Of a DNA stretch of 64,000 nt, positions 22,701 through 35,100 are shown piece after piece. The DNA is from Nematostella vectensis (Eukaryota > Cnidaria > Anthozoa > Actiniaria > Edwardsiidae): positions 6,616,627-6,680,626 of the forward strand of contig NC_064048.1 of the NCBI RefSeq assembly GCF_932526225.1, read 5' to 3'. The notes beneath the pieces were generated by a model. That model did not search any database. It was not told the origin of the DNA and saw nothing but the letters and a program-made list of their open reading frames with translations. The position numbers and the translations under genes are program-made. Each line of letters starts with the position of its first letter. The first letter of the stretch is position 1.

Positions 22701-25700
22701 TTAATCTTCTGATATGTCCCCTACCTTATCTTCCCCAATCATGACCTCTTCAATCTTCTTACATGTCCCAAGCTTGACCAGATCAGGGCGGCCAAAAGTG
22801 GAGACTATTTCACCCCCTGTGACGAGTGCCAGTCTTTCCACACCCTCAAAGTCGGCATGCTCTATGGCCATCACTCCAGCGTCAGCAAACAACTGCTCTG
22901 GGTAATTATAGATCAGCTGCCTGGGAAATAAAAGGGGGATAACGATTAATTAAAAAAAAAAATCATTATATAAGTGCTGACAGTATATCAACCGTAAATA
23001 TTAGGAATACCCAAATATCAGCTGTCTGACAATTTGGGCTTTTTTGTATTTTTTTTCTTTTTAAGAATACTTCTAGTCATCTTACCTGTTTATAAAGCAA
23101 TTAATATCATGCTTGATTATCATTTCAACTTTTTCCTTCATTTTTTGCTGTCGAAAAAAATACATACCATATTCAATATTTGAATGAACTCTCTCCAAAT
23201 AATTTTGTTATTGCAATTGCCTTTTTACAAGAATGTTCAAATTAAGTGATGGGTGCCTTTTAGCATAGAGCTGTCTATTTGTTCTGCACTTTTACCTTTT
23301 CTGCCATTTCAAGATCTGCGATCTTAGCAGTGGAATCAACTCGGACACGAGAGCCAAACACCTGTTTGAAAGATTGGCAAATACAGTAATTTTGCAGGAA
23401 GTTAAAATCCTTTGCAATAAATCAATAGGAGCATTTTAAAAGAAAAAAAAAACACACCTTGATCTTATCTGCATCCATTGGTGTGTTTGCAATCAGTATT
23501 TTCGCATTCTCAATCTTCTTGGGCTGGTTGACACCGATCTTTTTGTCCAATAAAAATCCTATGCAACAACAATTCCTATTATTAAAGCATGACAGGACTA
23601 AAAGTTCACAAACCAAACAGTCACGTTTGCAAATATACTCTTTTCAAATGGGACCAGAATTTAGCACCCAAGCTTGCCTGCAAAAGGAGTTTGCATGAAC
23701 TGTGACAAAAAAAAAACAACAACAACAACCAAAACCACTCACACATGTGCTGTGACAACATGAAGGTGAAATAACTCAATTTCATGTTTCAAAAATAGAC
23801 AATAAGGTTTGTACAAAGCTTTCCAAATAAATAAAGAGTCCTGAGGTAATATTCACAATTAGTCCATCACCACATTTCTTACAAAGAATGTACAAGAAAG
23901 CAGTCACACTCACCTTCATCAAGAAAGGAATCAACCATCCCTCCACCCAACTTCTTGATAATCTGAATGGCGTTCAGGTCACCGCTTCCCTTGAGGCGCA
24001 GTACTGCGTCAACAGCCAGCTTGGCAAAGTGATCTCTGTGCTGCACTAGGATCTTGGAGCTGAGCGTTGTGCGAGCAATGTTCATCAGGTCCTCACGGAA
24101 CTTCTCTGGGTCGCTACTGTGGTCCACGGCGGCAGCTTCCAAGGCTTTCTCTGCAGCTTTTACTGATTTTCTCCACCCAGCAACGATGGTCTGTGGGTGT
24201 ATCTTACAGGAAACAAGTTTTTCTGCTTCCTAATAGAAAAGTATTTTCAATACCAAACACATGGGTAAAACATTTGGAGTGCATTTATTAGTTTTTGATC
24301 TTGTTCCTACCTTCAACAATTCAGAAGTGAGAACAGTAACACTTGTGGTACCATCTCCCACTTCATCATCTTGTACTTTGGACAACTCTAAAAATAATAA
24401 GCTACAAATATTAGGTTTTTCCAAAAACTTTAACATCAGTTTGAAGAAATAATTCTACACAATGTTGAAGTGGTATAAAAATATACTTGGTAAACAAACA
24501 CAGATTGATTTTGATAAGAAGGCAATCAAAATAATAGTAACGAACAAAACCACTATGTTATGACAATGATGTTAACACATCAAATTTGAACATACCATTT
24601 CCAATTAGTGTTGATTTATTTCCCTCATTTCCCCATGACTACACAGACCACCTAGTTTTTCTAGACTTTAACACAGCACCAAGATGCTGTTATTGTTAGG
24701 TTTGAAGGTATTGTACACTAATGTACAAGTATTCAATAGGTGTATATTCAAGGGTGATGTCTAAGTAAGTAGACTAAAGGTCATCATGGTGAAATAGTAT
24801 ACAACCATAATAACACTAACCGACAAGGATCTTAGCGGCAGGATTATCAATTCCAATAGACTTGAGGATGGTAGCGCCATCATTTGTCACTTGAATGTTA
24901 CCATTTTGACCAAAAGATTGAAGAATTTTGTCCTAGAAAAGAAATAAGTTTAAGATGTTTAGATTTTTGGTGCTTTGTTTATTAATAAACTAACTACCAT
25001 AACTGCTTGAATAAGCCCCTTCCTAAAATAGCCTTGCACTTTATAGGATCCTATGTGGAAGGGGATTGTAGGGGTAGGTAGGTATGTTAGACTGTATGGT
25101 TCTGAAAAAATAATTAATCCTTGCAAAAAGAACTTTTTACCAGGGAAAAACAGATTTTGAAAAAGGTCCCTATCCCAAATAAGTGTGCTGCCTGGGGCAT
25201 GATAAGCTATTCCCATAACAACCTAACAGCCTTACCATTCCTTTAGGACCAAGGGTACTTTTGACGAGGTCACCAATAGCTATGGCACCTACAAATGAAG
25301 ACTGCAAACAAACAAAAAACATTTTTATCCCAGTATATATTATTTGTTTCATTCAAACTGAATTTAAATATTACTTATTATAGTGTACAGGTTAATAAAT
25401 CAATCTTTAAGGGTATGGCTTTTGTCATGGGCCAGGGAATGGATTGAAGCAAATCTATCAGTTTCATGAACAAAGATGTCATGAAATGTCAAGAATTGTC
25501 AAGGAACACAATAACATATCAATATATATGATATAATGTCATACATAAAAAATTTTACAGGGTTCATACAATTTTCCACCAATCAAATTCAAGGACTTTT
25601 TCAAGGACTTTTGTAGAAATTCAAGGAAAATTCAATATAAGGCAAAGTACTTTTCCAAGTTTCACCAGAGCTTTTATCAATTGTACATGGTCTATTTTCA

Positions 25701-27977
25701 ATACGAAAATAGACGACGATTGGACTCTTTGAAACATACCCAAGCATCATTACTCACTGGTGAGCAACTGTTATTAAACGGTGATTTCAAGCAAACGTTC
25801 GCCTACAGATTTACAACTTTTTGTGAGATTCTCAAACGTTCAAAACTTTCTTCTTTCAAAGCCTTTTGCTTCTCCTTAGCAACTGTAGTGTAAGCATATG
25901 ACCTTAAGGCCTCACTCATCTCCCCTACACTCCGGGTGAAGGATCGGACGAGAGTATTGGCTGGTCCACCAACGCACAAGCACACCTCAGGGCTGAGGGT
26001 GAAGCCTCGTCACCGCCTTGAGTGGCTTGCCTGAGGCGATCTATTTGTTGCTGCCGCATTCCACCGGAGGGGCGGTTGAGGGCTTGTAGTCGAAGACCAA
26101 GCACATCAGTAGAGAGAACTCGTCTCCTCCAGATAAACGCAAACGTTTAGGCATATTTAACCGATTTTCGAATGTTTCTTTACAGTACTCCTAGCTTATT
26201 AAGCAAAAGAGCGAATGACTTTACTTTAGGTGTGGCACTTTATATAGGTATATAGCGACCAATAAGAATTAAGAGCGTTTATAGTGAGGTATCTAACGTG
26301 AAACATATTGAGTCATACCTGTGCTATTGTAGCATGATACGCGTACCCGTACAATATGGTTTATGAGTGACCTTTGAGCCTGGCTCCGGCTCCATTAACT
26401 GAATTTACTGACCCTAGTGGTGACGTTAATTTTGGAATACAGTTTCACTTCCACTTGTTCTCTAGCTCTTCTTGCCATTTTCGCTAACGGCTTCAAACAA
26501 TCTCCTCCTTGGCCCTCCCCTAGTCTTCATGACATTGAGTGTAATGTTTCCTCCCTTGACTTGCCGCATCTAGCAGTTAGCAAGCGCACGTTTTCAACTA
26601 AAATGTACAGAGAAGTCTCTTTCGACTCTTGCCTGACCATGAAAAAGCGTCAACAGCATCTTAAGCTTCCAGAGCACAACTCTTCCAGGCTAGATGCTGT
26701 AAGAAGGGCGCACCCAGCCTGTTTAGCTTGTGGCGAATGGTCAATCTGAGGAATAGTTCCGAGATGACAAGTAGGCTTTTTTTTAAATCAGAGAAAACGA
26801 GATCTTGCATTTCTCGAGACCCAGAACCAGAAGTCAAATCTCTAAAATCCGAGAAATCGAGATGCCTTGAAATTTGGAGAGAAAATCAATATATCTAGGG
26901 ACCATTACTCGCCACCTCTCTTGTAGTTAAAATCCAAAAAGATCGTCTTCTAACCTTGCTCAGCTTTCTCCACAAATTCTGTGTACGGGAGCACCAGGAG
27001 ATCACAATCTTTCATCTTTTTTTGTAAGCCCACCATTACCATCAGCAAAGAGCTTGAACTTGGCGAAGCATACTTCCTTTCACTGTACAATCTGCTAATG
27101 ATCTATGCTGATCTTGTTTTTGGGCATGGATTATACATACTTTATCTTGTACATCCGTATCTTCTGTGCCGAAATGCCCATGCCCTGGATATTAAATGTC
27201 TTTATGCAAAGTCTACTTTTCACCTAAGTATATTTCTGCTCTCACCAAGACTTGACATCATTACAAGGCCAAACACCTGCTACCACTGGTTCTCCCGTAA
27301 AAAATACAGGTAGCCTTAATTACAGAACTGCGGCCAAAATAATATAAAGCAATAGCTCGCAAACGATATATTTGGCTACAATTTGCGATTAATCCACATT
27401 CCATAAGCTTTACTTTTGTTTCTTTAAAATCAGATATTTTTCGAGGACTTTCAAGGACTGATAATAAGAATTCAAGCACTTTCCAAACCTTGAATTTCAA
27501 ATTCTAAAATTCAAGCACTTTCAAGGTTTTCAAGGACTTGTACGAACCCTGTGTTACAAATCTGGTGTATCCACTCACGTGACGAATAGAAATCTTATTT
27601 TAAGTCTCGTTCGCAGGCCATCATAGCAACCGCAGAGAGGGTGGGGTGTAAGATTGCATGGCCTAAAATCTGGCCATCACCATCTAAACACGGTGAAATC
27701 CATTCCCATACAACACTAGAGGCTCACCCAGGGGACTGTATGTAGATTAATATGTTATAGCGGTTTTAACTTGTTGGATCTAGCAACGGTATGTTTCGTT
27801 TAGATATTCGCCGGTAGATTGTCAAACTTACCAAACGAGCAGTTTCTGCCCTCTCTTCCTCGGCTCCTTGGTTCAAAATCGATACTGGATTCAAAGAAAC
27901 CTGAGAAAAGTCCGATTAGACATCATTTTAGGTGTATAATGGATGGACTTTCGAAAATACGCTGTGAAACTTACCAT
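19741..27977 (-). CDS. CCT2: CCT2 copy B, TCP-1 beta subunit of the cytosolic chaperonin
   Basis: Tandem paralogue of CCT2-A with identical exon sizes and phases. Exons: 27975-27977 (ATG only), 27832-27900, 25236-25301, 24821-24932, 24311-24387, 23914-24229, 23458-23558, 23296-23361, 23086-23147, 22725-22920, 21868-22024, 21490-21593, 21019-21118, 20393-20534, and a candidate last exon 19741-19768 ([12 protein letters not shown]). That gives about 532 codons. NDGAT, GDGTTS, NGGG and ADNAGYDS motifs are all kept. The final exon is the least certain: it fits phase and length but shares no sequence with exon 15 of copy A. The exon 7 donor is GTGTGT. Compared with copy A, exons 6 and 11-14 are almost identical, while exons 4, 5 and 9 differ at about a fifth or more of bases. 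Intron 2 carries a 2-kb inverted-repeat element. Both copies look functional. Confidence 0.9.
20690..21018 (-). repeat. Degenerate minisatellite from CCT2-B exon 13 end plus donor
   Basis: It follows the exon 13 donor (A|GTGAGTAGG at 21018/21019). About six irregular units share the plus-strand words CTCACTCAGTC and TATGTGTTCTT with the array in copy A (2780-3337), but spacing and sequence are more eroded. The unit nearest the exon is the best preserved. Confidence 0.75.
21202..21467. mobile_element. MITE-like element, family 1 copy
   Basis: Left end GCAGGCGTTTACCTGGTG, right end CACCGGGTAAACGC. The internal inverted pair is the same as in 2168-2459. It lies in intron 12 of CCT2-B, whereas the copy in CCT2-A lies in intron 14, so the two insertions are independent of the gene duplication. 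Confidence 0.75.
22600..22724 (-). repeat. Three-unit repeat of CCT2-B exon 10 end plus donor
   Basis: Units of about 42-48 bp after the exon 10 donor each contain (plus strand) CCCCTACCTTATCTTCCCCA followed by ATCATGACCTC. On the minus strand these are copies of the VMIGEDK codons plus GATAAG|GTAGGGGA. This is the short counterpart of the array at 4842-5240. Confidence 0.8.
25557..27552. mobile_element. 2-kb inverted-repeat element with ACAGGGTTC termini in CCT2-B intron 2
   Basis: The left end reads ACAGGGTTCATACAA and is followed by TTCAAGGACTTTTTCAAGG. The right end reads CAAGGACTTGTACGAACCCTG, its approximate inverse, with more TTCAAGCACTTTCAAGG words inside. I found no intact transposase; ORFs inside are at most about 110 codons (26417-26749 plus) and unrecognised. 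Termini of this style occur on DNA transposons in many animals, so I call it a decayed or non-autonomous DNA transposon. No clear target-site duplication was seen. Confidence 0.65.
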
Positions 27978-28144
27978 TTTTGTACGTTATTTTAAAAGGG
28001 ACTGTACGAAACTTGAATACACGTGTGGGAATTCAAAATGGCGCAGGGGATAGTGCGCATGAGCAGACCTGTACAAGTATCGCGGGCTCGAAGGAAATGT
28101 CAAAACGTTTGTACAACAGTTGTAGCACACACGTTGTAACGGTT

Positions 28145-28231
28145 GTAGCACACACTTCACGATATAGAGACATTAGGAAAACAATGGGGGGCAAATCCAC
28201 GCCCCTACTGGTCATTTCCTTTTTTTTTTTT

Positions 28232-28262
<31 letters not shown>

Positions 28263-28303
28263 GCAAGTGCCCCCAGTGCACCACCCTCTGCTACGGCCCT
28301 GCT
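28145..28303. mobile_element. Truncated MITE-like element (family 4)
   Basis: It contains CACGCCCCTACTGGTCATTT, T and G homopolymers, AGTGCCCCCAGTGC, and a right end CTGCTACGGCCCTGC. It matches 31018-31168 but the left terminus is missing. Confidence 0.6.
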
Positions 28304-28484
28304 GTAGAAGCAAAATCTGTTCGGGTATTAAAATAATTATTTTTCTCAGTCAATTTCGACTGTAAAGCATTTCCTGTGTAATTTCACAAAATTTGAAAAA
28401 TGTTTTCCACGGCGGTGCAAACAATATTTATTGACTTAATTTCAACAGGGGCAATCAACTTCCCCACTTTCTGGTTTTATAAAT

Positions 28485-28765
28485 GTGTCACGGCGTTTCC
28501 TAGGATCAGGCTATTTTTAGAGTCGCGGATGAGCCAATCAGATTCGACATTTGTGTTGCCTTATGGCTGAGCTCAACTGCACGCGCAGTCTCAGACAAAA
28601 AGCTATGTTCTATTTTCGGTACCTTGACTTTTGTTGCTCTATTCTTTTATATGAATCCAACCCTACCTACGACTTTCAATTCTAGCTTGCGATTCTTTTG
28701 GTAAACAAACAAAACCGACGGATGATGGATACAAAATAGCCTGATCCTCGGAAACGCCGTGACAC
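28485..28765. mobile_element. 281-bp MITE-like element, GTGTCACGGCGTTTCC termini
   Basis: The ends GTGTCACGGCGTTTCC / GGAAACGCCGTGACAC are perfect inverses and the similarity continues inward (GATCAGGCTATTTT / AAAATAGCCTGATC). It lies in the CCT2-B to RAB21 intergenic region. No ORF. Confidence 0.85.
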
Positions 28766-29123
28766 TTACATAATACAGATGATTGCCCCTACTTTATGAG
28801 CCCCTGATTTCAACACATATCCAAAGCTATATACCCTAGAGCTATGCAAAACTATGAAAGTTAAAATATTTTTGTACACGAGTACATAGAACTCTCGAAC
28901 ATAGTATTCGGAGCAGCATCGCAATATATTCGAGCTGCACTCGTAATCTATTCCGGGAATATACCATGACGTCACCCGTCACGAGGATTTCAACATCAGT
29001 AAATTCAAGATGGCTTCCAGTCTTGCAACCTAATCATTGGATCACGGAGCTACATTCTCTATATTTTATCGTCTAAACGAGGAAACAAAGTAGAATTTTC
29101 GAGTATTTTATGTTCTATCGATA

Positions 29124-32100
29124 ATGGCAGCGGCGAGTCGGCAAAATCAGTTTAAAGTTGTATTGCTAGGGGAAGGATGTGTTGGAAAAACATCGCTTAT
29201 GCTGAGATATGTTCAGGATAAATTTAACGACAAGCATCTTACGACATTACAGGTACGCCTGCAATTGTTAGTATAAATATACCGCTAATACACTCACTTT
29301 TTGAGAGGTTATGTATTCGGGGTGTTTAATATGTTGCGATTTCGTAATATAATTGTTACGGGTACTGCAGTAATAAAAACACATCTCCTTGTATTCTACA
29401 TTTTTTTTTAAATTACTCTTCCATTGAGTTCTTAAGTTGTATTAAAGTTAACGTATAATATAATAAGGTCTTATTTAGGTTGTTTATGTCGAGATAACAA
29501 CGAATTCAATGGATACGATAACTTTATTTTTACACCGGAACTTTATTATCACTTTCATGAAAAGTTTGCAAACCAGGATACATAGAGTTGTGTAACAGCG
29601 TTGAGGTTGTATAAGTCAATAATACCTTTGGAGTAACTATTGAATACCCTGGCAAGAAAGCACAATGGAAATCCATACAAGATCCCATATCTAAAGAGAA
29701 GGGGTGGCAAAGCTGTCAACTCAACTTGGACAGAAATCTTGTGAAATTGGGTGGAAAACAGGAAATGGGAAAAAAAGAGAGACAATGCTTGTGAATACAA
29801 AGTATGCATAAAAATTCTCACAAAAATCTTTATGGGCTGGCCTTTTTGTCATGGTGTTGGTCTTTTAAAAACAAAGCAAATGTGAAAATACTCACCCTAT
29901 CTTGGTTCTGGTCTTTTAAAACAAATCAAACAACTAAAGTGGCTGTGCATGAACTAATGCCCACATCAAAAAGAGAAGGGGAGGTGTGGTCTTTATATAT
30001 ACATATTGGTTTTTTAAAACAAAGCAAATGTTAAAAGCATGCTATTGTCAAAAAGTGAAATGGAGGGGTGGTCTTTATATACATCTTTGTCTTTTGAAAA
30101 CAAAGCAAATGTTTAAAGTGGCTATGCGTGCTCATGTCAAAAGTGAAAGAGATGGGAGGTTTTTTTTAATAAATCAGGTACAGTATGGTCTTTTAAAATG
30201 GACCCAAACATTTAAAATGGCTACACATGTACGCTTCATGTCCAAAAGTGAGGGGGAGGGTGTGGTATTCTTATCTGGGTGGGTAACATTTGATGCATAG
30301 CCTTAAGACTACATCTAGAAAGATCGGTGTATTTGATAGTCAAGCCTAGCCTTGTGACCTCAATCTATTTATCAATTTTTTTCTCAAGCTTGAATGGATT
30401 TCGAGTCAATAGCCATTAGCTTGAAGGTGGCCATGAGGGCAAGAGGAATGATTGTTTAAGTCAACTAGCAAAGAATAAGTCACTTTTTAAAGCCAAAATA
30501 ATTGTCTGGCCATTCACCATTTTTTGGCTTTCAAATCCAACACTTTTTGCTACTGATACGCTATAACTTAGAGCCTACTTTAGTGTTTATTCCCTTAAGC
30601 TGAAGTTTTTATTTTATTTTGTTTTATCCATCAAAGGCATCATTTCTGAACAAAAGACTAAATATCAACGGACAACGAGTCAATCTTGCTATTTGGGTGA
30701 GTAAATTGTTTATTGTTATTTTTTTAAAGAACAATGGTAACAGAGACAATTAAATAAACATAAAAATGTGAGAAAGAAAAACAAAATGACCAGCTTGTAC
30801 ATGTGAAGAAATATTGATGAAAAAAAAAAAAGAAATATCAATGAGATAATTGAAACAGACATTGGTAAAGTTGATTTTTGAAGTACAAAATATTGTTTGT
30901 GTTTTTCTTGAAATCTAATAATAATAATAATAATAATATTTCCTGTTCTTCCTTTAGTTCTATACTTCCCTTTTATGGCATATGTTTTTTACAGTTTTTC
31001 ATTACAATTCATAGCCATAGCAGGCCTCGAATTATTGGGGGGGCACGATACAGACTGTACAATGGGGGGAGGGGTCAGCCACGCCCCTACTGGTCATTTC
31101 CTTATAATTTTTGAAAATATTGGAGGGGCACTTGCCCCCAGTGCTCCACCCCCTGCTACGGCCCTGCAATATCAATCAAGAAAAGTAAAATTCTTCTTTC
31201 TTTACTACAGGATACAGCAGGGCAAGAGAGATTCCATGCTCTAGGGCCAATATACTACAGGGATAGGTAAGTTACTTAATCTACTTGATTGTATTTAATG
31301 TTAAGGAGCCAATATACTACAGAGACAGAAAGGTTACTTATTTAATCTCCTTTTTTATTTTTATTTTTTACTTTTATTTCCAAATCTATACATATAACAG
31401 GGCTTCTGGACAAGTGCGTAATTTGGCTTTTTCCACGTAGTCCACAGATTTCAGCATAATCCCGCGTAATTTGGCTAAATTTTGAAAGACAAAACATTTA
31501 ATTGCACTGCTGATGTGTTCTTTTAGGGTTGTTACCTCTATTTCTCGTGAAAAAAGAGAGATATTCTTCGTAAGAGTGCAATATTTCGAACTGAATTTCC
31601 GAAAACAAATAAAATGACTAGGCGTTCTTTGCTAAACCGCGAAGGCCTAGGACTAATAATAAAATCCTTTTTTTAATTGGCTGGTGGCTAGGAGCCAATG
31701 AAAACTCACCTAAGATATTTTCACGCAAAAAATTAACCAATATACTACAGAGACAGAAAGGTTACTTATTTAATCTCCTTTTTTATTTTTATTTTTTACT
31801 TTTATTTCCAAATCTATACATATAACAGGGCTTCTGGACAAGTGCGTAATTTGGCTTTTTCCACGTAGTCCACAGATTTCAGCATAATCCCGCGTAATTT
31901 GGCTAAATTTTGAAAGACAAAACATTTAATTGCACTGCTGATGTGTTCTTTTAGGGTTGTTACCTTATTTCTCGTGAAAAAAGAGAGATATTCTTCGTAA
32001 GAGTGCAATATTTCGAACTGAATTTCCGAAAACAAATAAAATGACTAGGCGTTCTTTGCTAAACCGCGAAGGCCTAGGACTAATAATAAAATCCTTTTTT

Positions 32101-35100
32101 TAATTGGCTGGTGGCTAGGAGCCAATGAAAACTCGCCTAAGATATTTTCACGCAAAAAATTAACCTTTTCAAGTTATTTTGTGCTTTCCTTCGGTACAAA
32201 ATGTTGTTTGGGCATAACAGTTGATTTTCCATGTAATTTAGCACGTAATTCAGTAAAGAATCCCGCAAAATTTTGATTTTTAAAGAAAAATGTATTGCAA
32301 AATCCAGCGTAATTTAGCGCGTAATGATTGATTTTCCGCGTAATTTAGCCAAGAAACCAGCGCAATTTTGAGTTTTTTTCCACGTAATTCCAGAAGCCCT
32401 GATATAACATTTTATGTAAATTTTAAAGATTTGCCCATGACAAACCAATCGTGACGGTTACACTTATGGTTGAATGCAGACAAATTTTAAACTTTTCAGC
32501 AAAATATATGAAATATTGAAACTCTAATAAAAGCCTTTTTTAAATATCAATTCATGGACTGTTTTACAAGCTACTTTCTAGGGGAATTCAAGCCGAACCT
32601 TTTTATAGACTAGTATAATGAATAGTAAAATGAAATGTATACGAAAGAGGCTGTCCTTTCCCTATTTTACTGGGATTTTAGTGTTAAAGGTTAATAGTTC
32701 AGTGAGTACAGTATAAAGTGTAAATGAAAGCCTATAGATAATATCACTTGCTAACCAGTTCTATTCTCCCTCTACCCTTTAAGGAATTCATATTTCTTTT
32801 TTATATATATATAGTAATGGTGCAATACTTGTTTATGATATTACTGATGAAGATTCATTTCTTAAGGTAAGATACTCAATATTAAGCTATGATCAATTAT
32901 TGATTGATGATTGAATGAAGTTAGAATGAGTCTCTGAGGCTTCAAACAAAATTGACCGTTTTCCAGATGCGAAAGGGAGGCTTTGGCCGATCAAAGTTTG
33001 TTTACAGTCGCTTGTATATTGTTAACTTTGTTTGTTTGTTATACAATGGAGCATGAAACTTTAAGGTTAAAATACCTGGTTATAAAGGCCTTAAAATTTG
33101 AATTAAAAAAGCAAATATTCAGACACACAATCTTTGGACGAGGATACTATAGCATTTCTTAATGCTATAACATAAAACAGTGTCATGATACCTTTTCCTA
33201 AAAAATATTTATATATTTTTGACCCCAATCTCCCCCTTATTTTCTGCCACTTATGAACTCTCATGGTACCTCAATGTTGATGATTTCATTCAATTAATAC
33301 ATGATGCACATTAATACATAGTGGACCTTTTTTCTTATCTCATTCATTTATTTGACTCCTAACTGGTATATGCAAATCAAATCAAGATAGCATAAAAGCA
33401 GAAGAAGTTGTTCTCTCCATATGCTATAAAAATAGTAATTTATGGGAAGATTTATGATTGTAAAGTTTCTTGTTTTGTTCTCACTGCATGCAAGCTGGGG
33501 AGAAGCTTGCATGTGGGCAGAATAAAACAAGATGGTAGCGATGACTCCACCCTTAGCGAAAAACATCAAAACACATAAACATAGCAAAAAAGACAAGGTT
33601 GATGACTGTAAGCAGGCTAATGATGATAAACAGAGCAATCCTTAAGATTCTTTTAAGCTGAGGTACACTTAAGTCAATTGGTTAATATGTTATTTTTATT
33701 GCAGGTTAAAAATTGGGTGAGGGAGTTGAAGAAAATGCTAGGGGATGATATCTGCCTGTGTATAGCAGGTAAGGTTTCAATGACGCCCTGCCTTAGAATA
33801 ATCATGCACAGTGCCTTGGAATAATTATGCACAGTACATTGGAATAATTATGCACAGTACATTGGAATAATTATGCACAGTGCATTAGAATAATTATAAA
33901 CAGTGTCTTGGAATAATCATGCACAGTGCCTTGGAATAATTATGCACAGTGTCTTGGAATAATTATGCACAGCACATTGCAATAATTATGCACAGTGCAT
34001 TGGAATAATTATGCACAGTGTCTTGGAATAATCATGCACAGTGCCTTAGAATAATCATGCACAGTGCCTTGGAATAATTATGCACAGTGCCTTGGAATAA
34101 TTATGCACAATGCATTGGAATAATTATGCACAGTGCCTTGGAATAATTATGCACAGTGTCTTGGAATAATCATGCACAGTGCCTTGGAATAATTATGCAC
34201 AGTGTCTTGGAATAATTATGCACAGTACATTGAAATTATCATGCACAGTGTATTGGAATAATTGTGCACAATGCATTGGAATAATCATGCACAGTGCCTT
34301 GGAATAATTATGCACAGTGCCTTGGAATAATTGTGCACAGTGTCTTGGAATAATCATGTACAGTGCCTTGGAATAATTATGCACAGTGTCTTGGAATAAT
34401 TATGCACAGTACATTGGAATTATTATGCACAGTGCATTGGAATAATTATGCACAGTGTCTTGGAATAATCATGCACAGTGCCTTGGAATAATCATGCACA
34501 GTGCCTTGAAATAATTATGCACAGTGCCTTGGAATAATTATGCACAGTGCCTTGGAATAATTATGCACAGTGCCTTGGAATAATTATGCACAGTGTCTTG
34601 GAATAATCATGCACAGTGCCTTGGAATAATTATGCACAGTGTCTTGGAATAATTATGCAAAGTACATTGAAATTATCATGCACAGTGTATTGGAATAATT
34701 GTGCACAATGCATTGGAATAATCATGCACAGTGCCTTGGAATAATTATGCACAGTGCCTTGGAATAATTATGCACAGTGTCTTGGAATAATTATGCACAG
34801 TGTCTTGGAATAATTATGCACAGTGCATTGGAATAGTTATGCACAGTGTCTTGGAATAATCATGCACAGTGCATTGGAATAATCATGCACAGTGCCTTGG
34901 AATAATTATGCACAGTGCCTTGGAATAATTGTGCACAATGCATTGGAATAGTTATGCACAGTGTCTTGGAATAATCATGCACAGTGCCTTGGAATAATTA
35001 TGCACAGTGTCTTGGAATAGTTATGCACAGTGCCTTGGAATAATTATGCACAGTGCCTTGGAATAATTATGCACAGTGTCTTGGAATAATTATGCACAGT

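Larger units (their letters stand above)
27978..29123. other. Intergenic region between divergent CCT2-B and RAB21
   Basis: Start codons face away from each other 1.15 kb apart. Most of the space is taken by two inverted-repeat elements (28145-28303 and 28485-28765). The last 150 bases before RAB21 are probably its 5' UTR and promoter. No RNA gene was recognised. Confidence 0.5.

Noticed and set aside
25557-27552. Possible transposase gene within the 2-kb inverted-repeat element
   Set aside because: ORFs of up to about 110 codons show no recognisable catalytic motif; I cannot support a transposase call.
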